From assembly GCA_004173235.1 (NCBI GenBank), contig SEAC01000016.1:1-64000 (forward strand): a stretch of DNA of 64,000 bases, read 5' to 3'. Made by a program: the position numbers and the translations under genes. The stretch is from Chitinophagaceae bacterium. Lineage in GTDB: Bacteria > Bacteroidota > Bacteroidia > Chitinophagales > Chitinophagaceae. Below, piece after piece: positions 14,905 through 24,419 of this stretch (position 1 is the first letter of the stretch; each line of letters begins with the position of its first letter). The notes under the pieces are model-generated. The model did not search any database, had not been told where the DNA came from, and saw nothing but the letters and a program-made list of their open reading frames with translations.

Positions 14905-17346
14905 ATGGCTTCACAGGCAACACGCAGCGATCAGACCGGATTCAATCTGAAGGAGTTCTTCCTGAAATACCTCCGCTTTCTTCCGCTGCTCATTCTATCG
15001 GTGGTTCTTTCCTTGATCATCGCTTTCTTCTACCTCCGATACACTTCGCCGATCTTCCAGTCGAAGGGTGCACTCGTTTTAACCGAAGACAAGGCCGGCG
15101 CGAACCCGAACGACAAGTTTGCGCAAATGTTCGTAGACGACCGTTCCAAGAATATCAACAACGAGCTGGAATACCTGAAGTCGAAAGCGCTGATGACCCG
15201 TGTGGTCAACGCCCTCGACCTCAACTGGCAGTATTATGCCAAGGGTAAAATCAAGGAGCTGAACGTGTACCGCGATGCGCCCTTCCGCCTGGAAGCGGCT
15301 TCCCTGAAGGATTCCACGCACTCGTTCGAGCTCGTGATCGACTTCATCGACGCCAACACTTTCAACGTTAACAACAACCACAAACGCCTCTTCCGCGTGG
15401 GCGAGTATTTTGAAACACCGCAGGGTCGCTTCCGCGTGACGCCTGCCGGTATTCCGGGCAGGAACAGTCAGTACAGCGTGCGCTATGCTACCGTAGCCAA
15501 CATCGTGAGCTCACTGAAGTCGGGCCTTACGGTGATCAACAAAGCCGGTTCGTCGGGTATCATCATCATCACCGTTGAATCCGACAACGCCAAGATGGCT
15601 ACCGACGTGGTGAACCGCATGATGGAAGAGTACCGCGTGGGTACCATCGAAGACAAGAACGCAAAAACGCGCAATACGCTCGACTTCCTCAACGGCCGCC
15701 TGGCCATTGTTAACCGCGAAGTGGACAGCATCACTGCGCAGATCAACCAGTATCGCCGCGTCAACGGACTCACCGATGTGCAGGCGCAAACCACCAGCTA
15801 TATCTCCCGTGCAAGCGCTACCGACGAAAAGGTGCGCGACCTGCGCCTGCAGATCAGCGTTCTGGACGACATCACCAACTACCTCAGCAACGAAGCGCAT
15901 ATCTACGACCTCGTTCCCTATTCGCTTAATATAGAAGACGTGACCCTGCAGGCGCAGATTCTTGCCTTCAATACCGCACAGGCTGAGCGCAAAAAACTCA
16001 TCTCAGAGCAGAATGTTCCGCGCGCCAACCCGATGGTAAAGCAACTGGAAGACCAGCTGAGCAAGACGCGCTCCAACATTCTTGAGAGCCTGCGCAACGT
16101 TCGCCGCGCTTACGTGGCCAACGCCTCTCAGCTGGCACAGGTAAGCAACTCGCTTCAGGGCGACCTGAGCTCGCTTCCTGCCAAAGAGCAGGGATTCCAG
16201 GAGCTGAAGCAGAGCCTGCAGACCAAAGCCGACCTCTATAAGTTCCTCAACGAAAAGAAAGAAGAAGCCGCGATCTCGCTTGCTGCCACGATCTCCAACA
16301 CCCGCGTGCTGGAGCAGGCAGAAGTGAACCGCACGCCCGTTCGCCCTACTTCCGGAAAAGTGCGCAGCATCGCGCTTGTTTTTGGGCTGCTCATCCCGCT
16401 CCTCTTTGTGCTCGTGCTCGAAATGATGGATGACAAGATCACTTCGCGTACCGACATCGAGCGCCAGACGGCTGCTTCGGTACTGGGTGAGATCGGGCAC
16501 GCTTCCGCAGAAGATACACTGGTAGTGAAGCCGCGCAGCCGCAGCTTTATCGCCGAACAGTTCCGTATCGTCCGCTCCAACCTGCAGTATGTGCTCAACG
16601 AGCCGCCGCGAAGGGGCAAGGCGCACGTCCTGCTCATTACGTCTTCGTTCTCGGGAGAGGGTAAGTCGTTCGTTTCTACCAACATGGGTGCTGTAATGGC
16701 GCTCACCGGCAAGCGCACCGTGATCCTTGAGTTCGACGTTCGCAAACCGAAGATCCTTTCAGGCCTCGGCATCACGAAGAAGCCGGGCCTCACCAACTAC
16801 CTGCTGGGCAAGGCTACCATCGAAGAGGTGCTTGTGCCGGTTGAGGGAATGGAAAATCTTTTTGTACTCCCTTGCGGACCTATACCTCCTAACCCAGCCG
16901 AACTGCTCCTTGATAAGAAACTCGATGACCTTTTCGACTACCTCACTTCGAACTACGATTTCCTGGTGATGGACACCGCGCCTGTAGGCATGGTGGGTGA
17001 TGCGATGACACTGGCTTCCCGCTATGTAGACATGACGCTCTACATCCTGCGCCAGGGTGTAACGCACAAGAAGCAGCTCGAAATGGTGAACGACTTTTAC
17101 AAGAGCGAGAAGCTTCCGAAGATGAATATCATCCTGAACGATGTGAAGCTCCGCGCCGGTTACGGTTACTACGGCTATGGCCGCTACGGCTACGGTTACG
17201 GCAGCTCGTACGGCTACGGTTACGGCTATGGCTACGGATATTACGATGATGATGTGGAAGGAAGCTCCTTCATGCGCCGTTGGTTTAGCTGGGCAATGCC
17301 CGCGTCGAAAGGTAAGAAGAAGGCAAAGAAAGAAAAGGCAGGATAA
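14905..17346 (+). CDS. wzc: Wzc-type polysaccharide co-polymerase / BY-kinase
   Basis: An 813-residue inner-membrane protein. An N-terminal helix (FLPLLILSVVLSLIIAFFYL, about 25-45) and a second helix (IALVFGLLIPLLFVLVLEMM, about 490) enclose the Wzz-like periplasmic domain with coiled coil and the ANPMVKQLEDQL motif region. A BY-kinase domain follows with Walker A SSFSGEGKS at 580-588, Walker A-prime VILEFDVRKPK and Walker B FLVMDTAP. Near the C terminus (about 752-785) is an unusually dense Gly-Tyr tract of roughly 17 tyrosines, the expected autophosphorylation cluster. The very tail is basic (KGKKKAKKEK). The cognate phosphatase is probably the CpsB/YwqE-type protein at 47439. It controls chain length and export with Wza. 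Confidence 0.95.
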   Translation: MASQATRSDQTGFNLKEFFLKYLRFLPLLILSVVLSLIIAFFYLRYTSPIFQSKGALVLTEDKAGANPNDKFAQMFVDDRSKNINNELEYLKSKALMTRVVNALDLNWQYYAKGKIKELNVYRDAPFRLEAASLKDSTHSFELVIDFIDANTFNVNNNHKRLFRVGEYFETPQGRFRVTPAGIPGRNSQYSVRYATVANIVSSLKSGLTVINKAGSSGIIIITVESDNAKMATDVVNRMMEEYRVGTIEDKNAKTRNTLDFLNGRLAIVNREVDSITAQINQYRRVNGLTDVQAQTTSYISRASATDEKVRDLRLQISVLDDITNYLSNEAHIYDLVPYSLNIEDVTLQAQILAFNTAQAERKKLISEQNVPRANPMVKQLEDQLSKTRSNILESLRNVRRAYVANASQLAQVSNSLQGDLSSLPAKEQGFQELKQSLQTKADLYKFLNEKKEEAAISLAATISNTRVLEQAEVNRTPVRPTSGKVRSIALVFGLLIPLLFVLVLEMMDDKITSRTDIERQTAASVLGEIGHASAEDTLVVKPRSRSFIAEQFRIVRSNLQYVLNEPPRRGKAHVLLITSSFSGEGKSFVSTNMGAVMALTGKRTVILEFDVRKPKILSGLGITKKPGLTNYLLGKATIEEVLVPVEGMENLFVLPCGPIPPNPAELLLDKKLDDLFDYLTSNYDFLVMDTAPVGMVGDAMTLASRYVDMTLYILRQGVTHKKQLEMVNDFYKSEKLPKMNIILNDVKLRAGYGYYGYGRYGYGYGSSYGYGYGYGYGYYDDDVEGSSFMRRWFSWAMPASKGKKKAKKEKAG

Positions 17347-17353
17347 TTAGCTT

Positions 17354-18322
17354 ATGCGCATACTGGTAACTGGCGGGGCCGGCTTCATCGGCTCCAACCT
17401 CGTGGAGGAACTGCTGAAGCATCCGCAGGTGACGGCGGTACGCGTGCTCGATAACCTGAGCACGGGTTTCGCCCACAACCTCAAAGAGTTCGAAAAGGAT
17501 GACCGCTTCGAATTCGTGCAAGGCGATATCCGCGACTACGAAACGTGCCTCGCTGCCTGCAAGGATGTGCAGCGCATCTCGCACCAGGCTGCGCTTGGTT
17601 CGGTGCCGCGCTCCATCAACGACCCCCTCACCACCAACGCGGTGAACATTACCGGAACGTTGAACATCTTCACTGCTGCAAAAGAAAGCGGTATCGACCG
17701 TGTGGTGTATGCCGCATCTTCTTCCACCTACGGCGACCACCCAGGACTGCCCAAAGTGGAAGACCAGATCGGTCGCCCGCTGTCGCCCTACGCTGTAACC
17801 AAATATGTAAACGAGCTCTACGCACGCGTGTTTGCCGATGTATACGGCACCGCCTTCGTGGGGCTTCGTTATTTTAACGTGTTCGGGCCGCGCCAGGATC
17901 CGGGGGGCGCTTATGCCGCCGTGATTCCGCTGTTCATGAAATCGGTGCTCGACAACGAGCCGCCGAAGATCAATGGCGATGGCGAAACGAGCCGCGACTT
18001 CACCTTCGTGATCAATGCCGTGCACGCCAACATCTGCGCGTTGTTTACGGAGAACGCGGAAGCCCTCAACCAGGTGTATAACATCGCTTTCGGCGAGCGC
18101 ACCACGCTCAACGAGCTTTTTGAGACCATTAAAGGCATAGCGGGTTCCGACCTCGCGCCGATCTACGGCCCCGAGCGCAGCGGCGACGTGCGCCACAGTC
18201 TTGCCGACATCAGCAAAGCCCGCACGATGCTCGGCTACGACCCGGCTATTTCGGTACGCGAAGGACTCAAGATCGCTTTTGCATGGTATCGCCAACACCA
18301 CAACTACTCTTACTCGGTATGA
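17354..18322 (+). CDS. UDP-hexose 4-epimerase-like extended SDR (WbpP type)
   Basis: A 322-residue NAD-dependent epimerase. The Rossmann motif [10 protein letters not shown] starts at residue 7. The substrate-proximal stretch [15 protein letters not shown] and the serine-rich [10 protein letters not shown] precede the catalytic YAVTK. The [12 protein letters not shown] motif is typical of UDP-GlcNAc/GalNAc 4-epimerases of the WbpP group. The likely reaction is UDP-GlcNAc to UDP-GalNAc, although UDP-uronic acids are possible. It overlaps the next gene rfbB by four bases (ATGA), so the two sugar-nucleotide enzymes are co-translated. Confidence 0.85.
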   Translation: MRILVTGGAGFIGSNLVEELLKHPQVTAVRVLDNLSTGFAHNLKEFEKDDRFEFVQGDIRDYETCLAACKDVQRISHQAALGSVPRSINDPLTTNAVNITGTLNIFTAAKESGIDRVVYAASSSTYGDHPGLPKVEDQIGRPLSPYAVTKYVNELYARVFADVYGTAFVGLRYFNVFGPRQDPGGAYAAVIPLFMKSVLDNEPPKINGDGETSRDFTFVINAVHANICALFTENAEALNQVYNIAFGERTTLNELFETIKGIAGSDLAPIYGPERSGDVRHSLADISKARTMLGYDPAISVREGLKIAFAWYRQHHNYSYSV

Positions 18323-19377
18323 ACAAGACCCTGATCATCACGGGCGGTGCCGGTTTTATCGGATCGCATGTTGTCCGTCTCTTCGTTACGAAGTACCCGG
18401 ACTACCGCATCGTCAACCTCGACGCGCTGACATATGCCGGTAATCTCGAAAATCTTGCAGACATCCAGGATGCGCCCAACTACGTGTTTGAGCACGCCGA
18501 CATCACCAATGCCGCGCGTATGCAGGAATTGTTTGCGCAATACCGGCCCGACGGCGTGATCCACCTGGCCGCCGAGTCGCACGTGGACCGCTCCATCGAG
18601 TCGCCGCTGGACTTTGTAATAACCAACGTTATCGGCACCGTGAACCTGCTCAATGCGGCCCGCCAGCAATGGAAAGGCGCTTTTGAAGGAAAGCGGTTCT
18701 ACCATGTGTCTACCGACGAAGTGTATGGCGCGCTGGGGGCAGAAGGCCTCTTTACCGAGCAAACGCCATACGATCCGCACTCGCCTTACTCGGCTTCCAA
18801 AGCATCTTCCGATCACTTCGTGCGCGCTTACCACGACACTTACGGCCTCCCGGTGGTGATCACGAATTGCTCCAACAACTACGGGCCCAACCACTTCCCC
18901 GAGAAGCTGATCCCGCTGTGCATCCACAACATCATCAACAACAAGCCGCTGCCGGTGTACGGCGACGGCAAGTATACGCGCGACTGGCTTTTCGTAAAAG
19001 ACCATGCGCGCGCCATCGACCTTGTTTTCCACGAAGGCAAGAATGGAGATACGTACAATATCGGCGGCTTCAACGAGTGGCAGAACATCGACCTCGTGCA
19101 GTTGCTTTGCAAGCAAATGGACGAGAAGCTGGGACGGCCCGAAGGCACCAGCGCCCAGTTGATCACGTTTGTGAAAGACCGCCCCGGTCACGACCTGCGC
19201 TATGCCATCGATGCGGGCAAGATCAACAGGGAACTGGGCTGGTTGCCAAGCGTGACGTTCGAGCAAGGCCTTTCGCTGACCATCGACTGGTACCTCGCGA
19301 ATGAAGAGTGGCTGCGTCATGTAACCAGCGGCGCGTATCAGCAGTATTACGCGGCGCAATACCAGGTTCAATCCTAA
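18319..19377 (+). CDS. rfbB: dTDP-glucose 4,6-dehydratase
   Basis: A 352-residue extended SDR that forms dTDP-4-keto-6-deoxyglucose from dTDP-glucose. The Rossmann motif [12 protein letters not shown] starts at about residue 9. The diagnostic [35 protein letters not shown] and catalytic YSASK stretches are all intact, as are the later [18 protein letters not shown] and [13 protein letters not shown]. The start at 18319 overlaps the previous stop (ATGA); an upstream in-frame ATG is less likely. With rfbA (21919) it supplies the intermediate used by the 2,3-dehydratase at 37459. No rfbC or rfbD is seen, so rhamnose is probably not the product here. Confidence 0.95.
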   Translation: MNKTLIITGGAGFIGSHVVRLFVTKYPDYRIVNLDALTYAGNLENLADIQDAPNYVFEHADITNAARMQELFAQYRPDGVIHLAAESHVDRSIESPLDFVITNVIGTVNLLNAARQQWKGAFEGKRFYHVSTDEVYGALGAEGLFTEQTPYDPHSPYSASKASSDHFVRAYHDTYGLPVVITNCSNNYGPNHFPEKLIPLCIHNIINNKPLPVYGDGKYTRDWLFVKDHARAIDLVFHEGKNGDTYNIGGFNEWQNIDLVQLLCKQMDEKLGRPEGTSAQLITFVKDRPGHDLRYAIDAGKINRELGWLPSVTFEQGLSLTIDWYLANEEWLRHVTSGAYQQYYAAQYQVQS

Positions 19378-19386
19378 CACTAGCAC

Positions 19387-20733
19387 ATGCTGGGAAAGCT
19401 GAAGCCTTTCTACGTTTATACGTTCAATACTTTTTTCAACGCTGGGATATCCTTCCTGGTTTTCTCTTTCCTCACGCACTACCTGTCGGCAGAGGATTAT
19501 GGGATCATCAACCTTTACGCGGGCTTCAGCATCCTGATCACACCCTTCATTGGTGTGGGGATGCAGGTGATGCTGGGAGTTGATTTCTTCAAGCTTTCAA
19601 AGAGCGAATTCAAACACCAGTTTGTAAACGCCATGGCCCTCCCCGTGGCGTCCACGCTCCTGCTCACCGTGCTGTTTGTGCTGCTGCACAAGCAGATCGA
19701 GGAGCTGCTTCACATCAATACCTTTTTCGCCATCACCTTCCCGGCGTGTTGCTTCATGATCATCGTGAGCGACATCATGCTGATCCTGATGCGCGACAAG
19801 GGCCTTCACCTCGGTTTCGCAGGTTTCTCGATAACGAAAAACCTGGTGGAGATCGTGGTGACGGTGATCTTCGTTTTCATGATCCCGCTGGCCTGGAAAG
19901 GCCGCCTCATCGGCAGCAACGCCGCGCTGCTGGCAGGACTGCTGATATCGGTCTACCTCGTTCGCCGCTGGCGCCTTCACGAAGGGCGCTTCAACAAAGC
20001 GCGGTTCCGCGAAAACCTCCGCATCGGGCTTCCGCTGGTGCCGGAACGGCTTGCGATCTTTGTTTTTTCTTTCTCCGACCGCTTCTTTATCGAGCACTTC
20101 AGCACGGTAAAAGATGTGGGTGAATACAGTGCGGGTGCGCAGGTGTCGGTGATCGTGCGCCTCACCATCGTAACGCTCATCACCACCTTTCAGCCCAACG
20201 TGCTGCGCGAACTGGCCCGCGACGTGCCCAACGTAAAAGAGCTGCAGAAGCAGACGCTCCGCTTTATTGTTGCGTGCGCTGGCACTACGCTGCTGATGCT
20301 GGCCATAACGCCGGTGGTGTTTCATTTCTTTATCGGAAAGGAGTTCAAAGCCGGCCAGTATTATGCGTTCTTTCTTACACTCGGCATGTTCTTCTCGGGT
20401 ATGCAGACCATGTTCAATACGTACCTGCTGTTTTTGAAGAAGAACCGCCTGCTGATGCTGACCTCGATGATCGGGGTGGTGGCCTGCTGCCTGCTTCACT
20501 ACGTCAACGTTTCGAATTTCGGCCCTATCGGCGCCACGTATACTAGCCTCGCGGTCTACATCCTTATCTCGTCGATCACACTGTATAATGTGCATCGCTT
20601 TTATGGCCTGGGCCCGATCTTTCTCGGAAAGGGTAGTTTCAAAAACCGCCCCGGCACCCAATCTTCGGTGACGTCGACACTGGCACAAACGGGCGCCGAA
20701 ACGATCGAAGAATCAACGGCTCCGCACCAATAG
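19387..20733 (+). CDS. wzx: Wzx-type lipid-linked oligosaccharide flippase
   Basis: A 448-residue polytopic membrane protein with about twelve to fourteen hydrophobic segments, characteristic of the MOP/PST exporter family. The N terminus (YVYTFNTFFNAGISFLVFSF, LTHYLSAEDYGIINLYAGF) has the amphipathic start and the LS-x(2)-DYG motif common in Wzx proteins. A polar hydrophilic tail follows the last helix. It would flip undecaprenyl-linked repeat units to the periplasm. A second member of the family lies at 24400, so one locus encodes two flippases. Confidence 0.88.
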   Translation: MLGKLKPFYVYTFNTFFNAGISFLVFSFLTHYLSAEDYGIINLYAGFSILITPFIGVGMQVMLGVDFFKLSKSEFKHQFVNAMALPVASTLLLTVLFVLLHKQIEELLHINTFFAITFPACCFMIIVSDIMLILMRDKGLHLGFAGFSITKNLVEIVVTVIFVFMIPLAWKGRLIGSNAALLAGLLISVYLVRRWRLHEGRFNKARFRENLRIGLPLVPERLAIFVFSFSDRFFIEHFSTVKDVGEYSAGAQVSVIVRLTIVTLITTFQPNVLRELARDVPNVKELQKQTLRFIVACAGTTLLMLAITPVVFHFFIGKEFKAGQYYAFFLTLGMFFSGMQTMFNTYLLFLKKNRLLMLTSMIGVVACCLLHYVNVSNFGPIGATYTSLAVYILISSITLYNVHRFYGLGPIFLGKGSFKNRPGTQSSVTSTLAQTGAETIEESTAPHQ

Positions 20734-20795
20734 CAGCCGAAAGCAACGCTCCGCAGCGCTGCCCACCCGCCAACGATGGCGCTCAAACCAAGCAA

Positions 20796-21914
20796 ATGAA
20801 AGTAACCCTAGTGGCCGGCGCACGGCCCAACTTCATGAAGATTGCCCCGATCATCGATGCCATCCGCGCGGCACAGTCGGAAGGCAAACCCATCTCGTAT
20901 CGCCTGGTACATACGGGTCAGCACTACGATAAGAACATGAGCGACAGCTTCTTTACTGAGCTGGGTATTCCGCATCCCGACGCCAACCTCGAGTGCGGCG
21001 GGGGCACGCAGGCCGAGCAGGCTGCGAATATCATGGTGCGCTTCGAGCAGGAGCTTTTCGCCCATCCCACCGACCTGGTGCTGGTGGTGGGCGATGTGAC
21101 CTCGACCATGTCGTGTTCCATCGCGGCCAAAAAACTAAATATCGACGTGGCTCACGTAGAAGCCGGCATCCGCTCGGGCGATATGACCATGCCCGAAGAG
21201 GTGAACCGCATCGTAACAGATTCCATCACCGATCTCTTCTTCACCACTTCGGAAGTTGCCAACGGCAACCTGCGCCGCGGTGGTGTGTCCGACGACCGGA
21301 TCCACTTCGTAGGCAATACCATGATCGACACGTTGCTGAAGCAGCGTGCGCGTTTTTCGGCGCCTGCCTTCTGGACGGAGCTTGCCCTGCAGCCTCAACA
21401 GTATTTCGTAATGACCCTCCACCGGCCGGCCAACGTTGACGATGCGGAAGGTCTGCGCGCGCTGATCGCGACCATTACCGACACGGCGCGCGGGCTCCCG
21501 GTGATCTTCCCGGTGCATCCTCGTACGGTACGCAACCTGAAGCAGTTTGAGATCAGCGCCCCGAACCTGCACCTGGTAGAACCCATGAGCTACCTCCAGT
21601 TCAACTACCTCGTGGAGCGCGCCCGCGCCGTCATCACCGACAGCGGCGGCATCACCGAAGAAACCACCGTACTGGGTGTGCCGTGCATCACCCTGCGCAA
21701 CAGCACGGAGCGCCCCGAAACGGTTACGATGGGCACCAACGAGCTCATTGGCACCGACCCGGCTGCGCTGCCTCCTTACATGGATAAACTTTTTGACGGA
21801 AGCTGGAAGCAGGGACGCATCCCCGACCTCTGGGACGGCCGCACGGCTCCGCGCATCGTAGATATATTGCTCCGGAAATATGCCGCTCAAGCAGCGGCGC
21901 TTCAACAAAACTGA
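20796..21914 (+). CDS. wecB: UDP-N-acetylglucosamine 2-epimerase (non-hydrolysing)
   Basis: A 372-residue GT-B-fold epimerase. Landmarks are [12 protein letters not shown] at the N terminus, [45 protein letters not shown] and the C-terminal [17 protein letters not shown]. The family interconverts UDP-GlcNAc and UDP-ManNAc. A second, divergent member at 28300 follows the acetamidino genes and is the better WbpI candidate, which leaves this one as the general WecB-type enzyme. It is 62 bases from the flippase gene and five bases from rfbA. Confidence 0.9.
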   Translation: MKVTLVAGARPNFMKIAPIIDAIRAAQSEGKPISYRLVHTGQHYDKNMSDSFFTELGIPHPDANLECGGGTQAEQAANIMVRFEQELFAHPTDLVLVVGDVTSTMSCSIAAKKLNIDVAHVEAGIRSGDMTMPEEVNRIVTDSITDLFFTTSEVANGNLRRGGVSDDRIHFVGNTMIDTLLKQRARFSAPAFWTELALQPQQYFVMTLHRPANVDDAEGLRALIATITDTARGLPVIFPVHPRTVRNLKQFEISAPNLHLVEPMSYLQFNYLVERARAVITDSGGITEETTVLGVPCITLRNSTERPETVTMGTNELIGTDPAALPPYMDKLFDGSWKQGRIPDLWDGRTAPRIVDILLRKYAAQAAALQQN

Positions 21915-21918
21915 TCGC

Positions 21919-22788
21919 ATGAAAGGAATTATCCTCGCCGGCGGTAGCGGCACGCGCCTGTACCCCATCACCAAGGCCATCTCCAAGCAGCTGATGCCCA
22001 TCTACGACAAGCCGATGGTGTACTATCCGCTATCGATCCTGATGATGGCCGGCATCCGGGAGATACTGATAATCACTACTCCTGAAGACAGCGAGCAGTT
22101 TCGCCGCCTCCTTGGCGACGGAAGCCAGGTAGGATGCCGCTTCGAATACGCAGTGCAGCATGTGCCCAACGGGCTCGCCCAGGCATTCGTGATCGGGGCC
22201 GACTTCATCGGCAACGATAAGGTAGCGCTCGTGCTGGGAGATAATATTTTCTTCGGCTCCGGTCTTGGCCGCCAGCTGCAGGAACTGAATGAGGTGGAAG
22301 GCGCTTACGTTTTTGCCTACGCGGTGAGCGACCCCGAGCGCTACGGCGTTGTTGCGTTCGACGAGGCGCAAAACGTCCTTTCCATTGAAGAAAAGCCGGC
22401 GCAGCCCAAAAGCAATTATGCGGTGCCCGGCCTGTATTTCTACGATAATGCCGTGGTGCAGATCGCCCGCGACCTGAAGCCTTCGCCCCGCGGCGAATAC
22501 GAGATCACCGATGTGAACAAAGAATACCTGCAGCGCAGGCAGCTGAAGGTTTCCGTGCTTCCGCGCGGCACAGCCTGGCTTGATACTGGTACTTTCGACT
22601 CGCTGCATGACGCATCGGAATTTGTTCGGGTGATCGAAAAGCGGCAGGGCACCAAGATCGGCTGCATTGAGGAAGTGGCTTACCGCATGGAGTTCATCAC
22701 TGCGGAGCAACTTTCTGCACTTGCCGACTCGCTCGTGAAAAGCGGTTATGGCCATTACCTGCACCAGGTTTTAACAATGCCGCGATGA
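21919..22788 (+). CDS. rfbA: Glucose-1-phosphate thymidylyltransferase
   Basis: A 289-residue nucleotidyltransferase, the usual RfbA length, making dTDP-glucose from dTTP and glucose-1-phosphate. The signature [18 protein letters not shown] opens the protein, followed by [18 protein letters not shown], the metal-binding [30 protein letters not shown] and [10 protein letters not shown]. The start at 21919 is chosen because it opens directly on the conserved signature. It overlaps the following wbpD-like gene by ATGA. Together with rfbB it feeds the dideoxyhexose branch. Confidence 0.95.
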   Translation: MKGIILAGGSGTRLYPITKAISKQLMPIYDKPMVYYPLSILMMAGIREILIITTPEDSEQFRRLLGDGSQVGCRFEYAVQHVPNGLAQAFVIGADFIGNDKVALVLGDNIFFGSGLGRQLQELNEVEGAYVFAYAVSDPERYGVVAFDEAQNVLSIEEKPAQPKSNYAVPGLYFYDNAVVQIARDLKPSPRGEYEITDVNKEYLQRRQLKVSVLPRGTAWLDTGTFDSLHDASEFVRVIEKRQGTKIGCIEEVAYRMEFITAEQLSALADSLVKSGYGHYLHQVLTMPR

Positions 22789-23378
22789 GCGCCACCGACT
22801 ACTTTATACATCCATCGGCCATTGTAGATGAAGGCTGCCAGATTGGCGCCGGCACCAAGGTGTGGCACTTCAGCCATATCATGGGCGGCTGTATCATCGG
22901 CGAAGGCTGCAACCTCGGTCAGAATGTAGTTGTATCGCCTAAAGTGGTGCTTGGCCGCAATGTTCGGGTTCAGAATAATGTATCCATCTACGAGGGCGTG
23001 CTTTGCGAAGACGATGTCTTTCTCGGCCCTTCGATGGTGTTTACCAACGTCATCAACCCGCGGAGCGCGGTAAGCCGGAAGAATGAGTACAGGCAAACGC
23101 TGGTGCGCCGTGGTGCCTCGATAGGGGCCAATGCCACCATCGTGTGCGGCAACGAGATCGGCGCTTTTGCATTTATCGGTGCCGGCGCCGTAGTAACGCG
23201 GCCGGTGCCCGCATACGCGCTCGTGGTAGGCAACCCGGCTCGTCATACCGGCTGGATGAGCGAATTTGGTCACAGGCTTCACTTCGATGCCTCCGGCATC
23301 GCTGTGTGTCCCGAAAGCGGCGAAAGGTATGCGCTCCAAAACGGCGCCGTGCGCAAGCTCGAAACGCCTTCCATTTAG
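22785..23378 (+). CDS. wbpD: Left-handed beta-helix N-acetyltransferase, WbpD/WlbB-like
   Basis: A 197-residue hexapeptide-repeat acetyltransferase. Hexapeptide turns run from about residue 10 to 150 ([47 protein letters not shown]). The stretch KVWHFSHI and the internal [11 protein letters not shown] loop are characteristic of the WbpD group, which acetylates the 3-amino group of UDP-GlcNAc3NA. The C terminus ([18 protein letters not shown]) fits the same family. It is linked by ATGA overlap to rfbA and precedes a WbpB-like oxidoreductase by six bases. No aminotransferase (WbpE) is encoded nearby to make its substrate. Confidence 0.85.
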   Translation: MSATDYFIHPSAIVDEGCQIGAGTKVWHFSHIMGGCIIGEGCNLGQNVVVSPKVVLGRNVRVQNNVSIYEGVLCEDDVFLGPSMVFTNVINPRSAVSRKNEYRQTLVRRGASIGANATIVCGNEIGAFAFIGAGAVVTRPVPAYALVVGNPARHTGWMSEFGHRLHFDASGIAVCPESGERYALQNGAVRKLETPSI

Positions 23379-23384
23379 AATAAA

Positions 23385-24419
23385 ATGACTGACAAAAAGA
23401 TCCGCTTTGCCGTCATCGGCTGTGGGCACATCGGTAAGCGCCATGCAGAGATGATCGTGCGCAACCCCGAATGCGCGCTCGTAGCATTGATCGACGTGCG
23501 CGAGCGGGAGGCGCTGGGCATCGGTCAATATGATGTTCCCTTCTTCCGGTCGCTCGAGGAGTTTTTTTCTGCCGGCATTGAAGTAGACGTGTTGAACATC
23601 GCCACGCCCAACGGCTTTCACGCCCGCCAGGCACTTCTTGCGCTCGAACATAAGATACACGTGGTGATCGAGAAGCCGATGGCACTCACCCGCAGCGATG
23701 CGGAGAAGGTCATCTACCGGGCGCTCAACGAACACCGCCATGTATTTACGGTGATGCAAAACCGCTATTCGCCTCCATCTATGTGGCTCAAGGAGTTGCT
23801 TCGCTCGGGCCGCCTGGGGCGTGTCTTCCAGGTACAGCTCAATTGCTTCTGGAACCGCGACCACCGCTACTACACTCCCGATAGCTGGCATGGCCGGAAG
23901 GAACTAGACGGCGGAACACTCTTTACGCAGTTTTCCCACTTCGTCGACCTGCTCTACTGGCACTTCGGAGATATTGAAAATATTCGCGGCCGCCTTGCTG
24001 ATCACAATCACCAGGGCATCACCGAATTCGAAGACAGCGGCATCGTGACCTTCGACTTTACAGACGGCGGCGGCATGGGGGTGCTCAACTTTTCCACCTC
24101 TGTTTGGGATTGCAACCTCGAAAGCTCCATGACCATCATTGCCGAGAACGGCAGTGTGAAGCTGGGCGGTCAATACATGGATAAGGTGGAATACTGCCAC
24201 GTGAAAGACTACCAGTTGCCCGAACTCGCCCCTACGAATCCGGGCAACGACTACGGTGCGTACAAAGGCTCGGCACAGAACCACCATTTCGTGATCAACA
24301 ACGTAGTAGACGTGCTGAAAGGCCGCGCCAGCATCACCACCAATGCGTTTGAAGGATTGAAAGTAGTGGATATCATCGAGCGTATTTATAAGGAGTCAGA
24401 TGCTCGGAATGATCGCTAA
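23385..24419 (+). CDS. wbpB: Gfo/Idh/MocA oxidoreductase, WbpB/WlbA-like
   Basis: A 344-residue NAD-dependent sugar oxidoreductase. The Rossmann motif IGCGHIGKRH is at about residue 11. The EKPMAL motif (about 97) and HRYYTPDSWHGRKELDGG, with the catalytic Lys/His region, identify the WbpB/WlbA subgroup. This subgroup oxidises the 3-position of UDP-GlcNAcA before transamination. It sits between the WbpD-like gene and the second flippase, whose start lies inside its last 20 bases. The matching dehydrogenase WbpA and aminotransferase WbpE were not found in the window. Confidence 0.85.
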   Translation: MTDKKIRFAVIGCGHIGKRHAEMIVRNPECALVALIDVREREALGIGQYDVPFFRSLEEFFSAGIEVDVLNIATPNGFHARQALLALEHKIHVVIEKPMALTRSDAEKVIYRALNEHRHVFTVMQNRYSPPSMWLKELLRSGRLGRVFQVQLNCFWNRDHRYYTPDSWHGRKELDGGTLFTQFSHFVDLLYWHFGDIENIRGRLADHNHQGITEFEDSGIVTFDFTDGGGMGVLNFSTSVWDCNLESSMTIIAENGSVKLGGQYMDKVEYCHVKDYQLPELAPTNPGNDYGAYKGSAQNHHFVINNVVDVLKGRASITTNAFEGLKVVDIIERIYKESDARNDR

